DNA from: Vibrio crassostreae
GTDB taxonomy: Bacteria; Pseudomonadota; Gammaproteobacteria; Enterobacterales; Vibrionaceae
DNA length: 64,000 nucleotides
Reading direction: 5' to 3'
Assembly (NCBI RefSeq): GCF_024347415.1
Contig: NZ_AP025476.1
Location: 2,480,001-2,544,000 of the forward strand
Made by a program: the position numbers and the translations under genes. The notes beneath the pieces are model-generated. The model was given only the letters and a program-made list of their open reading frames with translations, did not search any database and was not told where the DNA came from. Shown piece after piece: positions 40,279 to 49,461 of the stretch; positions within the stretch are counted from its first letter, which is position 1, and every line of letters starts with the position of its first letter.

Positions 40279-41856
40279 ATGAAGCACTTTATCAAACCAA
40301 TTGTTACCGCAGTGGTAACCTCTACACTCTCATTCAACGTACTTTCAGCAGAAATCAAAAATGTCATTCTGATGATTGGCGATGGTATGGGACCTCAGCA
40401 AGTTGGTTTATTGGAAACCTACGCAAACCAAGCGCCAAACTCCATCTATAAAGGGAAAAAAACGGCCCTTTATCAACTTGCTCAAGAAGGGGTTATTGGT
40501 TCATCCCTAACACATCCGGAAGACGCAATCGTAGTGGATTCAGCTTGCTCTGCGACCATGCTTGCAACGGGTATTTACAGCGGTTCAGAAGTAATCGGTA
40601 TCGATTCCCAAGGTAACCATGTTGAGACAGTACTTGAGAAAGCGAAAAAAGCAGGCAAAGCGACTGGCTTAGTTTCCGACACGCGCTTAACTCACGCGAC
40701 TCCAGCTTCTTTTGCCGCTCACCAACCTCACCGATCTTTAGAGAATCAAATCGCATCCGATATGCTAGCAACGGGCGCCGATGTGATGCTATCTGGAGGG
40801 CTACGTCATTGGATTCCTAAATCGACCAACGACAAAGGTGAAACTTATAAGCAACTTGAGCAACTGACTCAAGGTGACATTTACCTAAAATCAAAGCGTA
40901 AAGACGACCGTAACCTTCTTACCGAAGCAGAGAAAGACGGCTACCAATTAGCGTTTAACCGCAACATGCTAGACGACGCTAAAGACGAAAAGTTACTTGG
41001 TCTGTTTGCCTACTCAGGCATGGACGATGGCATCGCTTATAGCAATAAGAAAAAGAGTGGCGAACGAACTCAGCCAAGCTTGAAAGAGATGACACAAAAA
41101 GCGCTCAACATCCTATCCAAAGATGAAGATGGCTTTTTCCTAATGGTCGAAGGTGGCCAAATAGACTGGGCAGGCCACAGTAACGATGCAGGTACGATGC
41201 TGCATGAATTACTAAAGTTCGATGAAGCGATCCAAACTGTGTATGAATGGGCGAAAGATCGTGAAGACACGCTCGTGATTGTGACCGCAGACCACGAAAC
41301 AGGATCTTTTGGCTTCAGCTACTCTTCTAACGACCTACCAAAACCACAGAAACGCTCTGGTGAAGCCTTCGCCGACCGCGACTATGCACCTAACTTTAAC
41401 TTTGGCGCATTCAATATTCTTGATGGTTTATATAATCAGAAGCAAAGCTACTACGGCATGATCAGTGAATTTCAGAAGCTGGATAAAGCGCAGCAAACAC
41501 CTGAAAAGCTCGCTGAAATCGTTAACAAAAGTAGTGAGTTCCCTATCACAGCGGAACAAGCGAAAAACGTGTTAGCAAGTAAGCCGAACCCATACCGATT
41601 GGCTCAACACAAATATTTATCAGCAGAAGAAGTGCCTGCTATCAACGATTTCGATGCTTTCTTCCCATATAACGACCGTGGCAACTTGCTTGCTCGCGAA
41701 CAAGCAACAGGCCAAAACATCGTTTGGGGTACAGGTACACATACTCACACACCAGTGAACGTGTTTGCTTGGGGCCCTGCCGAGAAAATATTGCCAGTTT
41801 CAAAAATCATGCACCACTCAGAACTGGGTGAGTACATTAAACAACAAGTAAACTAG
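40279..41856 (+). CDS. phoA: Secreted alkaline phosphatase, VAP type
   Basis: A 525-residue periplasmic or secreted phosphomonoesterase. A signal peptide ends about residue 23 (VLSA). With cleavage before A24, the nucleophile S88 in VVDSACSAT becomes Ser65 and D35 becomes Asp12, the numbering of the cold-adapted Vibrio enzyme VAP. Metal motifs VEGGQIDWAGHSND and TADHETGSFGFS follow. The large insertion (about residues 345-430) seen in VAP is present. From memory it is nearly identical to VAP, whose source is close to V. splendidus. It frees phosphate from organic phosphate and is probably Pho-controlled, but no good Pho box was found. Confidence 0.95.
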   Translation: MKHFIKPIVTAVVTSTLSFNVLSAEIKNVILMIGDGMGPQQVGLLETYANQAPNSIYKGKKTALYQLAQEGVIGSSLTHPEDAIVVDSACSATMLATGIYSGSEVIGIDSQGNHVETVLEKAKKAGKATGLVSDTRLTHATPASFAAHQPHRSLENQIASDMLATGADVMLSGGLRHWIPKSTNDKGETYKQLEQLTQGDIYLKSKRKDDRNLLTEAEKDGYQLAFNRNMLDDAKDEKLLGLFAYSGMDDGIAYSNKKKSGERTQPSLKEMTQKALNILSKDEDGFFLMVEGGQIDWAGHSNDAGTMLHELLKFDEAIQTVYEWAKDREDTLVIVTADHETGSFGFSYSSNDLPKPQKRSGEAFADRDYAPNFNFGAFNILDGLYNQKQSYYGMISEFQKLDKAQQTPEKLAEIVNKSSEFPITAEQAKNVLASKPNPYRLAQHKYLSAEEVPAINDFDAFFPYNDRGNLLAREQATGQNIVWGTGTHTHTPVNVFAWGPAEKILPVSKIMHHSELGEYIKQQVN

Positions 41857-41884
41857 CCTGAATCTCTTTTGCTCGTTTCACTTA

Positions 41885-41906
41885 GCGCCCTTCGGGGCGT
41901 TTTTTG
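41885..41906 (+). terminator. Intrinsic terminator of alkaline phosphatase
   Basis: CGCCC-TTCG-GGGCG tetraloop hairpin with a T-tract. Confidence 0.88.
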
Positions 41907-41922
41907 TTTTAATTTTTTAAGT

Positions 41923-41946
41923 CTTTAAACCTTTAAACCTTTAAAC
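41923..41946. repeat. Three tandem copies of CTTTAAAC
   Basis: Three exact 8-bp units lie between the convergent phoA and ycgN genes; no function is evident. Confidence 0.6.
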
Positions 41947-41980
41947 TAAGTAAGTTTAAATTTAGGTGACGCCAAATAGC

Positions 41981-42008
41981 AAAACAGCCGCTCAAGAGCG
42001 GCTGTTTT
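41981..42008. terminator. Terminator of ycgN
   Basis: CAGCCGCT pairs with AGCGGCTG around CAAG with flanking A- and T-tracts. On the minus strand it follows ycgN directly, and it can act in both directions. Confidence 0.82.
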
Positions 42009-42015
42009 AAAATAA

Positions 42016-42453
42016 TTAGCGATTCGGGTGATTCAGGAGTCGGTCTTCCCAATCGACAACATCAATTTCGTATACCACTTTATTACGAACGCTTTCACCT
42101 GCTGCATGCATCTCCGTTTTTGATCCGGTGATCAATGGATGCCACTCAGGGATCGGCTTAGATTCTGATAGAAGGCGGTAAGCACAAGTGTCTGGTAGCC
42201 AGTGAAACTCATCGATCTTGTCACGAGTCAGCTTTAAACACTCTTCACCTGAAGTGAAGCGGTTCGGGTAATCTTTACACGAACATGTTTTGTCGTTTAA
42301 CCAGCTACACGCCACATTGGTGTAGTAAACTTCATCGCTATCTTCATCCATTAATTTATGTAGGCAACACTTACCACAACCGTCACACAGTGATTCCCAC
42401 TCGTTCTCGGTCATCTGCTCTAGTGTCTTTTCTTGCCAAAATGGATTCGTCAT
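42016..42453 (-). CDS. ycgN: YcgN family cysteine-cluster protein (UPF0260)
   Basis: A 145-residue soluble protein with the cysteine cluster [12 protein letters not shown] near residue 25-35, followed by [20 protein letters not shown] and TCAYRLL. Families with this cluster are thought to bind zinc or iron, perhaps an Fe-S centre; the function is unknown. Length and motifs match E. coli YcgN. It is head to head with a second cysteine-cluster gene. Confidence 0.92.
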   Translation of the reverse strand: MTNPFWQEKTLEQMTENEWESLCDGCGKCCLHKLMDEDSDEVYYTNVACSWLNDKTCSCKDYPNRFTSGEECLKLTRDKIDEFHWLPDTCAYRLLSESKPIPEWHPLITGSKTEMHAAGESVRNKVVYEIDVVDWEDRLLNHPNR

Positions 42454-42612
42454 AGGATTACTTCTTACTCTTTTACTGGGGTGCGTGTTATACCGCTAGC
42501 CCATAAAAAGTTCAAGGATAATAATTGTTCATTCTTTGATTCAATCAACAGCTGTCACTCTCATCATTTTTTGCTACTATCGCGCACCCTGTTATTTAGT
42601 GAGTTTAATTTG

Positions 42613-42861
42613 ATGGAATGTCGCCTAGGTTGTGGAGCATGTTGTATCGCTCCAAGTATTACATCTGCAATTCCTGGAATGCCTAATGGTAAGCCTGCTG
42701 GCGTACGCTGCATCCAATTAAATGAGCAAGATCTGTGTAAGTTATTTGGTCAACCTTCACGCCCTAAGGTGTGTCACCAATTTAAAGCTTGCCCTGTCAT
42801 CTGTGGTAAAACAGATCAAGAAGCGCTTGATAACCTGATTGAACTCGAAGCAATAACCTAA
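42613..42861 (+). CDS. YkgJ family cysteine-cluster protein
   Basis: An 82-residue protein starting MECRLGCGACCIAPSI. Eight cysteines in the pattern C-x3-C-x2-CC, C, C, C, C make up nearly the whole protein, typical of the YkgJ/UPF0153 group (CxxxCxxCC). A longer frame reaches 60 codons upstream, but that part overlaps the divergent ycgN start and shows no family similarity, so I take the ATG at 42613. A metal-binding role is inferred; the function is unknown. Confidence 0.88.
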   Translation: MECRLGCGACCIAPSITSAIPGMPNGKPAGVRCIQLNEQDLCKLFGQPSRPKVCHQFKACPVICGKTDQEALDNLIELEAIT

Positions 42862-42954
42862 CAATACTTTTCTTTTTATATATGCCCAAGATTTCACAAC
42901 TTTGATAGATCTAAACTATCTTATTGATACTGGTAAAGATTAATAAGGATAGTT

Positions 42955-43644
42955 ATGAATAGGTATATCGCAGAAATGTTCGGTACGTTTTGGTTGGTAT
43001 TAGGGGGTTGTGGTAGTGCCGTGTTGGCCGCTGCTTTTCCAGATGTAGGTATCGGCTTACTCGGGGTCTCCCTCGCCTTCGGTTTAACCGTTCTCACCAT
43101 GGCTTTCGCTATTGGCCATATATCCGGTTGCCACCTCAACCCTGCTGTTACTATCGGGCTGTGGAGTGGTGGTCGCTTTGATGCTAAAGATGTTGCACCC
43201 TACATTATTGCCCAAGTAATTGGCGGTATTATTGCGGGTGGCGTTTTATTCGTTATTGCTTCAGGCCAAGCTGGTTTTGATGCTGCTGCATCTGGCTTTG
43301 CTTCCAATGGTTATGGCGAACACTCACCGGGCGGCTACTCGCTCACAGCAGCTCTCGTTTGTGAAGTAGTCATGACCATGGTGTTCCTGTTCGTGATTAT
43401 GGGCGCAACCGATTCAAAAGCACCTGCTGGATTCGCACCTATCGCTATCGGTCTATGTTTAACCCTAATTCACCTTATCAGCATTCCTGTAACCAACACC
43501 TCAGTGAACCCCGCTCGAAGTACTGGCGTAGCTGTGTTTGTCGGTGATTGGGCTGTATCGCAATTATGGCTATTCTGGGTTGCACCGATTATTGGTGCCG
43601 TGATTGGCGCAATGATCTACAAAGCAGTGAGAGGTTCAGATTAA
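42955..43644 (+). CDS. aqpZ: Aquaporin Z
   Basis: A 229-residue water channel with six helices and both NPA boxes, HLNPAVTIG at 60-68 and [10 protein letters not shown] in the second half. The arginine of the selectivity filter follows the second NPA. The N-terminus [26 protein letters not shown] is typical of AqpZ rather than of glycerol facilitators. AAGGAT precedes the ATG. It speeds water flux under osmotic change. Confidence 0.96.
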   Translation: MNRYIAEMFGTFWLVLGGCGSAVLAAAFPDVGIGLLGVSLAFGLTVLTMAFAIGHISGCHLNPAVTIGLWSGGRFDAKDVAPYIIAQVIGGIIAGGVLFVIASGQAGFDAAASGFASNGYGEHSPGGYSLTAALVCEVVMTMVFLFVIMGATDSKAPAGFAPIAIGLCLTLIHLISIPVTNTSVNPARSTGVAVFVGDWAVSQLWLFWVAPIIGAVIGAMIYKAVRGSD

Positions 43645-43875
43645 GTCCTATAACTCAATAAAAACCTACGTTAAATAAATGCAAGGCCGTTAAATTAGCG
43701 GCTTTGTGTTTTATGTCGTTTAGTTACTTATAAAGCTCTACCTGTATCTTCCTATCACATCGGTCACCTCTAGCTTAATAACTTTTGGTTAACAGGGCTA
43801 TTCCATTGAATCATTAGCCGCAGTTGTCAGTGCTGCGCATAATGCACCCCATTCCCTATACCGATGGACATAACA

Positions 43876-44535
43876 ATGAAAAAAACACTACTTGTACTAG
43901 CTCTTTCTTCTTTAACGGCAACAACAGCTTTCGCTAACGAATCGGCACCAACCCCTGAATTAATGCCAGAACCAATTAAAACCGAGTTTTTTGTTGGTGG
44001 TGGTTTGGGTTACCACTCAGCTAAAGCTCAAATCTCTGGACCTGGCTTTAAAGAAAGTAAAACAGCCAAAGGCGCTGCTTTCCATATTCGTGGCGGTGCT
44101 TACATTCAAGAAAACCACAGAATTACTGGTACGATTAACTTTACTGGTGACAATGAACTATGGCATAGCCGTGGGGATCAGGACGAAATTAATCTAGATT
44201 TAGCTCAGACAGAGTTCCTTTTATCTTATGACTATATTCACGCCATTAACTCTCAGTTCTCCGTATTTGGTGGCGCGACGGTTGGTATGACACAAAACAC
44301 TTTTAAAGGCGAGTATATTGATCTAATTGACTCTTCAGAGAATGGTTCAGCTAAATCTAAAGAAACTGACTTTGTGTACGGTTTACAAGCCGGTGTTCAA
44401 TACAAGATCATGAAAAACGTTTCTGCCGATTTCCAATACCGTCATATGTTCGAATCATATTCTGAAGGCAATTTAATTGAACTATCTGTACCAAACAACA
44501 GCGAGTTTACTGTGTCTGTCGATTACCGCTTCTAA
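43876..44535 (+). CDS. Outer-membrane beta-barrel protein (small porin-like)
   Basis: A 219-residue secreted protein. The signal peptide MKKTLLVLALSSLTATTAFA is followed by alternating hydrophobic-polar strands such as FFVGGGLGYHSAKAQISG, AFHIRGGAYI, QFSVFGGATVGM and FVYGLQAGVQYK. It ends in SVDYRF, the terminal aromatic expected by the BAM complex. I use the MKKTLL start; four codons upstream are dispensable. It fits an 8-strand OmpA/OmpW-like barrel; the cargo or ligand is unknown. Confidence 0.82.
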   Translation: MKKTLLVLALSSLTATTAFANESAPTPELMPEPIKTEFFVGGGLGYHSAKAQISGPGFKESKTAKGAAFHIRGGAYIQENHRITGTINFTGDNELWHSRGDQDEINLDLAQTEFLLSYDYIHAINSQFSVFGGATVGMTQNTFKGEYIDLIDSSENGSAKSKETDFVYGLQAGVQYKIMKNVSADFQYRHMFESYSEGNLIELSVPNNSEFTVSVDYRF

Positions 44536-44596
44536 TTAGATAGTGATATTCAGCTAAAGTGAATATAGGGAAGATATTCAGACTGCCTTAATAAAG

Positions 44597-44635
44597 AAAA
44601 AGCCGCTCAGTGATAATTCACCAAGCGGCTTTTTT
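44597..44635. terminator. Bidirectional terminator between the beta-barrel gene and recR
   Basis: AAAAAGCCGCT and AGCGGCTTTTT form the outer stem, with a second inner stem GTGA-TAAT-TCAC. A- and T-tracts suit both convergent genes; its right end touches the recR stop. Confidence 0.82.
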
Positions 44636-45233
44636 AGATCTTATGACGACCGAGTAAGGAGTGCGAAAGCGTGGTGCCATCCACCAGCTCTAGCTCACCA
44701 CCAACGGGAACACCATGAGCGATACGGCTTGCGTTCACTTCATGGGCATTACATAGCTCAGCAATGTAGTGCGCTGTCGCTTCCCCTTCAACTGTCGGGT
44801 TGGTCGCTAGGATTACTTCAGAGATATCACCACGTCGTAAGCGGTAGTCCAGCACATCGAGACCGATATCACTTGGACCAATACCATCAAGTGGTGAAAG
44901 GTGACCCATAAGAACAAAGTAACGACCAGAGTATTGGCCAGTTGCTTCGATAGCTGCAATGTCTGCAGGGCTCTCTACTACACAGATTTGACCATTTTCC
45001 TGACGTTTAGGATTGGTACAAATGTGGCAAGTATCTTCTTCAGTAAAAGTACGGCACTCATTACAGTGACCAATTTCGGTCATTGCTTGGCTAAGAGCTT
45101 CAGCCAACTGTAGGCCGCCTTTTCTATCGCGCTGTAACAAATGAAAGGCCATACGCTGCGCCGACTTGGGGCCAACCCCAGGTAGACAACGTAAGGCCTC
45201 CATCAAATGCTCCAGCATATGACTGGTACGCAT
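44634..45233 (-). CDS. recR: Recombination mediator RecR
   Basis: A 199-residue protein that works with RecF and RecO to load RecA at gaps. An N-terminal helix-hairpin-helix ([17 protein letters not shown]) is followed by a C4 zinc finger (C57, C60, C69, C72) and a Toprim domain ([15 protein letters not shown]). It is the last gene of the apt-dnaX-ybaB-recR unit, conserved in E. coli. Confidence 0.97.
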   Translation of the reverse strand: MRTSHMLEHLMEALRCLPGVGPKSAQRMAFHLLQRDRKGGLQLAEALSQAMTEIGHCNECRTFTEEDTCHICTNPKRQENGQICVVESPADIAAIEATGQYSGRYFVLMGHLSPLDGIGPSDIGLDVLDYRLRRGDISEVILATNPTVEGEATAHYIAELCNAHEVNASRIAHGVPVGGELELVDGTTLSHSLLGRHKI

Positions 45234-45310
45234 ATTTAACCGTTCTAATTTTCAAGTAACGATTTACTCAAGATAAACCGCAGCTTGAATAAACCTTTAG
45301 AAATAGTTTC

Positions 45311-45640
45311 TTAGAAAGGCATCTTCATACCTGGTGGAAGTTGCATTCCGCCAGTTACGCTAGCCATTTTCTCTTTTTGAGTTTCTTCAACGCGACGAGC
45401 CGCATCGTTGAAAGCAGCAGCGATAAGATCTTCAAGCATCTCTTTATCGTCTTCCATTAGGCTTTCATCGATATCAACACGGCGAACGCTGTGGCTACCA
45501 GTGATCGTTACTTTTACAAGGCCAGCACCTGACTCACCTGTAACTTCCATATTTGCGATTTCTTCTTGAAGCTTTTGCATGCGCTCTTGCATTTGCTGGG
45601 CTTGCTTCATCATGTTGCCCATACCGCCTTTACCAAACAT
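45311..45640 (-). CDS. ybaB: YbaB/EbfC nucleoid-associated protein
   Basis: A 109-residue DNA-binding dimer with the typical start [40 protein letters not shown] and the LPPGMKMPF end. It sits between dnaX and recR, as in nearly all gammaproteobacteria. It is thought to coat DNA and affect recombination and expression. Confidence 0.97.
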   Translation of the reverse strand: MFGKGGMGNMMKQAQQMQERMQKLQEEIANMEVTGESGAGLVKVTITGSHSVRRVDIDESLMEDDKEMLEDLIAAAFNDAARRVEETQKEKMASVTGGMQLPPGMKMPF

Positions 45641-45792
45641 GTTAATACTCTCTGGTCTAATTGGTTTATTAAAATTAATTAAGCTATACGTGCTTAAATG
45701 GGGGTTAAGCCAGTGCGATTCAACCCCTCGATGTTCAGTTCTCAGATTTGCTTATCTGGGATGATATGCAAGTCACTAAACGAGAAAATGTT

Positions 45793-48003
45793 CTAGATAG
45801 GACGAACGCTGTCTCTGTCGAGTTCTGCAGCAAAACGTCTTTCGATAAACTGTACGTTGGCATCGTTTTCCAAACTGGTAAACGCGTCTTTCAACTTGCC
45901 TTGGTACAACCTTTCTCGTAATTCTAGTGGTGTTTCTCCACCATCACCGATTTCAACACTCAAATGACACTCTTCTCCGAGCACTGTATTGAGAGACTGC
46001 AATAGCTCACTCTGTGCACGGTCCGTATTCAAGTGAGCTTGGCTCGCCCTTAACGTTAAAGTGATTGATGTGTCGTTTTTAGCAAACACTGAGTTCAATG
46101 CTAACTGTTCAACAAGCTTGGCTGTCTCTAGCTTTTGAATCGTAGCGGACCATTCATCTTGAGCAATCGACTCTTGAAGCAATTTATCGACCATTTCTGG
46201 TGTCTTAATATGCTCTAACGCACGCTTGATCTGAGTAGGTGTAAGCTCTTTGCTCACCTCTTTCACTACAGGTTTAGACGGTTTCCAGCGATAAGGTTCA
46301 TTATCGTTGGTCACATTTTCTGTCGAAGAGGCTGATAAAGAAGCTGGCGACACCCGCTCAGAACCACCGTGTTGCTGAGCAACTCGATCAAGAACTGAAG
46401 TTTTAGCTGGTGTCGCTTTAGCCTTTTTTGGCGCCGAGCCTTTGTTTTCTGTTGCCGAACTGCCTCTACGTTGAGAACGTAATTGGTGGCGTAAACCACT
46501 CACAGGCGAAGTTGCACGCGCTGGCTGCTCTTGCGGAGCAGAAGGTGCAGCGCTTGACTGTTGAACCGGACTCTGGTTTTGATAATTCGTTTGTTGCTGC
46601 TGAGGCTGCTCTGCACCGTAACTTGGACGCTCATCATAAGCAGGAGGCGCGTCATACTGGCTATGCGGGTAATCCTGCTCTGGATAACCTTGGTTGCCTG
46701 AGTGATCAGCGTAACCTTGCGAATCTGAATACTGTGCTTGATTCTGCTGCGGAGCCTGTTGTACGGGTTGCTGCTGTTGAGGCGCCTGTTGTTGCATCTG
46801 AGGCTGTCTCGGAGCTGCCATTGGCGCAGATTGGCTAACAGGCTGAGCAACGCTCTGAGCTTGAGCTGCTGGCGCTGGACTTGTTGACTGAGTCGAGATT
46901 ACCGTAGCAACCGCTTGTTCAGCCGGTCTAAATGCCAACATGCGTAAAACCACCATCTCAATACCAACGCGAGCGGTTGGCGATAATGGTAAGTCTTCAC
47001 GACCCTTCAACACGATTTGGTAGTAAAGCTGAATGTCTTGAGGGCTTAGTGCCTTACTCAACAGTTCTAGCTTCTCAGCATCCGGCTGTGCTTTATCTAA
47101 GGTTGACGGCAGAGCTTGGAACATCGCCAAACGATGCAGTTGAGTCGCAAGCTGATTCAACAAACCATCCCACTCTACGCCATTCTCAGCAAGACTTTGG
47201 ATACACGCCATCGCTTGTTGTGGCTGCTTACTGCTGATCGCTTCAAGCAAGTGGATAGCTTGGTCGGTATCTAGCGTGCCAAGCATGTGAGCCACGGTGT
47301 CTGTCACGACATTGCCATTACCCAATGCGATAGCTTGGTCCGTAAGGCTTAGCGCATCACGCATACTGCCGTCAGCAGCATGAGCAATCATCCCAAGCGC
47401 ACGAGACTCAGACGTCACACTCTCTTGTTCAAGAATGTGGTCAAGCTGCTCGTGAATATTATCAACGCTGATCGGCTTAAGATGGAACTGCAGACAACGC
47501 GACAAGATAGTCACAGGAAGCTTTTGTGGATCGGTCGTTGCGAGCAAGAATTTCACATACTCAGGCGGCTCTTCTAACGTCTTTAGAAGCGCGTTGAAAC
47601 TGTGCCTAGAAAGCATGTGTACTTCATCGATAAGGTAAACTTTGAAGCGACCACGCGCCGGCTTGTACTGAACATTGTCCAGAAGCTCGCGGGTATCTTC
47701 TACCTTTGTACGTGATGCCGCATCGATCTCTAGCAAGTCAACAAAACGACCTTCATCGATCTCTTTACAGGTTGCACATTCACCACAAGGTGTAGAGGTA
47801 ATGCCTGTTTCACAGTTTAGACCCTTAGCAAATAAACGGCCGATAGTCGTTTTACCGACACCTCGAGTCCCGCTGAACAAGTATGCATGATGCAACCTGT
47901 TTTGGCTAAGTGCATTCTCTAATGCTGTTAAAACATGGGCTTGACCAACCACTTCTTTAAATTTGGTTGGTCGCCATTTTCGCGCTAACGCAAGATAGCT
48001 CAT
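45793..48003 (-). CDS. dnaX: DNA polymerase III subunits tau and gamma
   Basis: The 736-residue clamp-loader ATPase has Walker A GTRGVGKTTIG, a zinc module (CGECATCKE), the DEVHMLS box and the SRC sensor (TILSRCLQF) in its first 365 residues. A Gln/Pro/Ser-rich linker (about 370-520) is longer than in E. coli, then come the tau-specific domains that bind DnaB and the polymerase. At codons 525-527 the message reads CCA-AAA-AAG, the E. coli A-AAA-AAG slippery site, with a stop two codons later in the -1 frame. A shorter gamma product of about 528 residues is therefore expected. It follows apt by 18 bp. Confidence 0.97.
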   Translation of the reverse strand: MSYLALARKWRPTKFKEVVGQAHVLTALENALSQNRLHHAYLFSGTRGVGKTTIGRLFAKGLNCETGITSTPCGECATCKEIDEGRFVDLLEIDAASRTKVEDTRELLDNVQYKPARGRFKVYLIDEVHMLSRHSFNALLKTLEEPPEYVKFLLATTDPQKLPVTILSRCLQFHLKPISVDNIHEQLDHILEQESVTSESRALGMIAHAADGSMRDALSLTDQAIALGNGNVVTDTVAHMLGTLDTDQAIHLLEAISSKQPQQAMACIQSLAENGVEWDGLLNQLATQLHRLAMFQALPSTLDKAQPDAEKLELLSKALSPQDIQLYYQIVLKGREDLPLSPTARVGIEMVVLRMLAFRPAEQAVATVISTQSTSPAPAAQAQSVAQPVSQSAPMAAPRQPQMQQQAPQQQQPVQQAPQQNQAQYSDSQGYADHSGNQGYPEQDYPHSQYDAPPAYDERPSYGAEQPQQQQTNYQNQSPVQQSSAAPSAPQEQPARATSPVSGLRHQLRSQRRGSSATENKGSAPKKAKATPAKTSVLDRVAQQHGGSERVSPASLSASSTENVTNDNEPYRWKPSKPVVKEVSKELTPTQIKRALEHIKTPEMVDKLLQESIAQDEWSATIQKLETAKLVEQLALNSVFAKNDTSITLTLRASQAHLNTDRAQSELLQSLNTVLGEECHLSVEIGDGGETPLELRERLYQGKLKDAFTSLENDANVQFIERRFAAELDRDSVRPI
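46347..46429 (-). promoter_or_regulatory. Programmed -1 frameshift signal in dnaX
   Basis: On the minus strand the slippery heptamer A-AAA-AAG is at 46429-46423, in the correct phase. After a -1 slip the ribosome reads GGC then TAA (46420-46418). Six bases downstream of the heptamer, GCGACACC (46416-46409) can pair with GGTGTCGC (46354-46347) across a 54-nt loop, a possible stimulator. A short AAAGG lies upstream where E. coli has its Shine-Dalgarno-like stimulator. The arrangement closely mirrors the proven E. coli signal. Confidence 0.75.
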
Positions 48004-48021
48004 GAATAATTCCGAAAAGGA

Positions 48022-48567
48022 TTAGTGACCGTCGAATTCGCAGATGCTAAACACTTCTAGACCTAAGCCTTGTAAGCGCTTGTCACCACCGATTTCTGGA
48101 AGGTTAATAACAAATGCAGCGTGTTCTACCACACCACCTAGCTGACGAATCAACTTTGTTGTTGCTTCAATCGTACCGCCCGTTGCTAGCAAATCATCAA
48201 CCATCAACACTTTATCGCCTTCAACGATAGCGTCAGTGTGGATTTCTAGCGTATCAGTGCCGTACTCAAGCTCATAAGATTGTGCCACAGTTTCACGAGG
48301 CAGCTTGCCCGGTTTACGAACAGGGATAAAACCAACACCTAGCTCAAGTGCCAAAGGCGCACCAAATAGGAAACCACGAGCTTCAGTACCAACGATCTTA
48401 GTAAAGCCCATGTCCTTGTATGTTTCCGCTAGCAGATCGATAGTCGCTTTGTAAGCTGCTGGATCTTCCATCAAGCTTGTTACGTCACGGAACAAAATAC
48501 CCGCTTTAGGGTAATCAGGAATGCTTTTGATGCTTGCTTTGATCAGAGAGATTTTTTCTGTGTTCAT
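48022..48567 (-). CDS. apt: Adenine phosphoribosyltransferase
   Basis: A 181-residue purine salvage enzyme converting adenine and PRPP to AMP. The PRPP loop [17 protein letters not shown] is intact, as is [16 protein letters not shown]. The likely start is [13 protein letters not shown]; an upstream in-frame ATG four codons earlier lacks conservation. It heads the apt-dnaX-ybaB-recR cluster and lies downstream of ybaN, as in E. coli. Confidence 0.96.
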   Translation of the reverse strand: MNTEKISLIKASIKSIPDYPKAGILFRDVTSLMEDPAAYKATIDLLAETYKDMGFTKIVGTEARGFLFGAPLALELGVGFIPVRKPGKLPRETVAQSYELEYGTDTLEIHTDAIVEGDKVLMVDDLLATGGTIEATTKLIRQLGGVVEHAAFVINLPEIGGDKRLQGLGLEVFSICEFDGH

Positions 48568-48728
48568 AATCTTATGCACTTCATTAGGCCGCTTTCCAAA
48601 CTCTCGTTAACGAATTAAACATCAACGTTCGAAATTAAGGAAAGGTACGATTGGTATTCATTGCAACGAGAGTCATAACTCTGGTTGCTGAAATAATAAA
48701 CGCCCGCTATACAAGCAGGCACACTGGC

Positions 48729-49127
48729 TTAATGGTAGTGATTTTCTTTGCTGTCAGCAACCAACTCATGAGTTGGAAGTCGCATAAACCATGTGAGAAG
48801 AATAACAAGTACGCAAATTAGGAAAGCCTTGACCCAAATGATAGGGGCAAAGTAGATCGATAACGCAAAACTCAACAAGATAAAGAATACGCCACGCGTT
48901 TTAACTTGTTTAGTCACAGCACCGTACTGATACCAATTGTTCAGTAACGGACCGAGCGTTTTATGCTCATGCATCCATTTGTGAACTTTAGGGTTACTTC
49001 GCATGAAGCATGCGCTAGCAAGAAGGAGGAAAGGTGTTGTGGGCAGAACGGGTAAAACTATCCCTAAAACTGCAAGAAATATACAAAGGCCACCAGCAAT
49101 ATTGAGGCTTAAAACTCGAACGCTAAT
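48729..49127 (-). CDS. ybaN: YbaN family (DUF454) membrane protein with ATT start
   Basis: A 132-residue inner-membrane protein. The conserved N-terminus of the family lies upstream of the first ATG (49004): the open frame there reads (M)SVRVLSLNIAGGLCIFLAVL, then GIVLPVLPTTPFLLLASACF, leading into MRSNPKVHKWMHEHKTLGP. A TAG stop lies six codons before the ATT, and between that stop and the ATG at 49004 no ATG, GTG or TTG occurs in frame. An ATT at 49127 sits five bases after a perfect AAGGAGG, so initiation there is the best reading. The ybaN-apt-dnaX order matches E. coli. The function of DUF454 is unknown. If ATT were not used, the protein would lack its first helix. Confidence 0.85.
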   Translation of the reverse strand: MSVRVLSLNIAGGLCIFLAVLGIVLPVLPTTPFLLLASACFMRSNPKVHKWMHEHKTLGPLLNNWYQYGAVTKQVKTRGVFFILLSFALSIYFAPIIWVKAFLICVLVILLTWFMRLPTHELVADSKENHYH

Positions 49128-49132
49128 TGTGG

Positions 49133-49139
49133 CCTCCTT
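49133..49139 (-). promoter_or_regulatory. Perfect ribosome-binding site deciding the ybaN start
   Basis: AAGGAGG on the minus strand, five bases before the ATT codon at 49127-49125. No comparable site is seen before the internal ATG at 49004. Confidence 0.8.
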
Positions 49140-49174
49140 GAGCTAGCTATCGCCAATTGGCGACGATAACGTCA

Positions 49175-49312
49175 CTAAAATGTTGCGTAACCATTGAATA
49201 CACGGATCAACGTAAGTGTTGCTGGTAGCAATGGAATCATTAAAAATGCGGCTAAAAATCCTAAAAAGTAGAATACATTAAACGGGTCTTGAAAGTCTTT
49301 GTTATCTGCCAT
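49175..49312 (-). CDS. 45-residue single-span membrane protein
   Basis: The product starts MADNKDFQDPFNVFYFLGF and continues as one hydrophobic helix (LGFLAAFLMIPLLPATLTLI) with a short polar end. The start is chosen because AAAGAAGC precedes this ATG; the upstream 35 codons have no ribosome site and an unlikely composition. It lies 47 bp before ybaN on the same strand, so cotranscription with it is possible. I do not recognise the family. Confidence 0.65.
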   Translation of the reverse strand: MADNKDFQDPFNVFYFLGFLAAFLMIPLLPATLTLIRVFNGYATF

Positions 49313-49461
49313 GATTGCTTCTTTGTTTTTGTTAGTAAAGGTAAGTGTCTGGCGAACCAAACCCGCTTTGCTAAATCGACATTTAACAAAAAAGGCATAG
49401 CCACACCATTTGCGCAACTATACCTTAATCAATTATTCACAAAAACCGAGGAAATATAGGG

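Noticed and set aside
46428..46838. 136-codon frame opposite the dnaX linker
   Set aside because: Created by the Gln/Pro-rich repeat-like linker on the other strand; no independent support.
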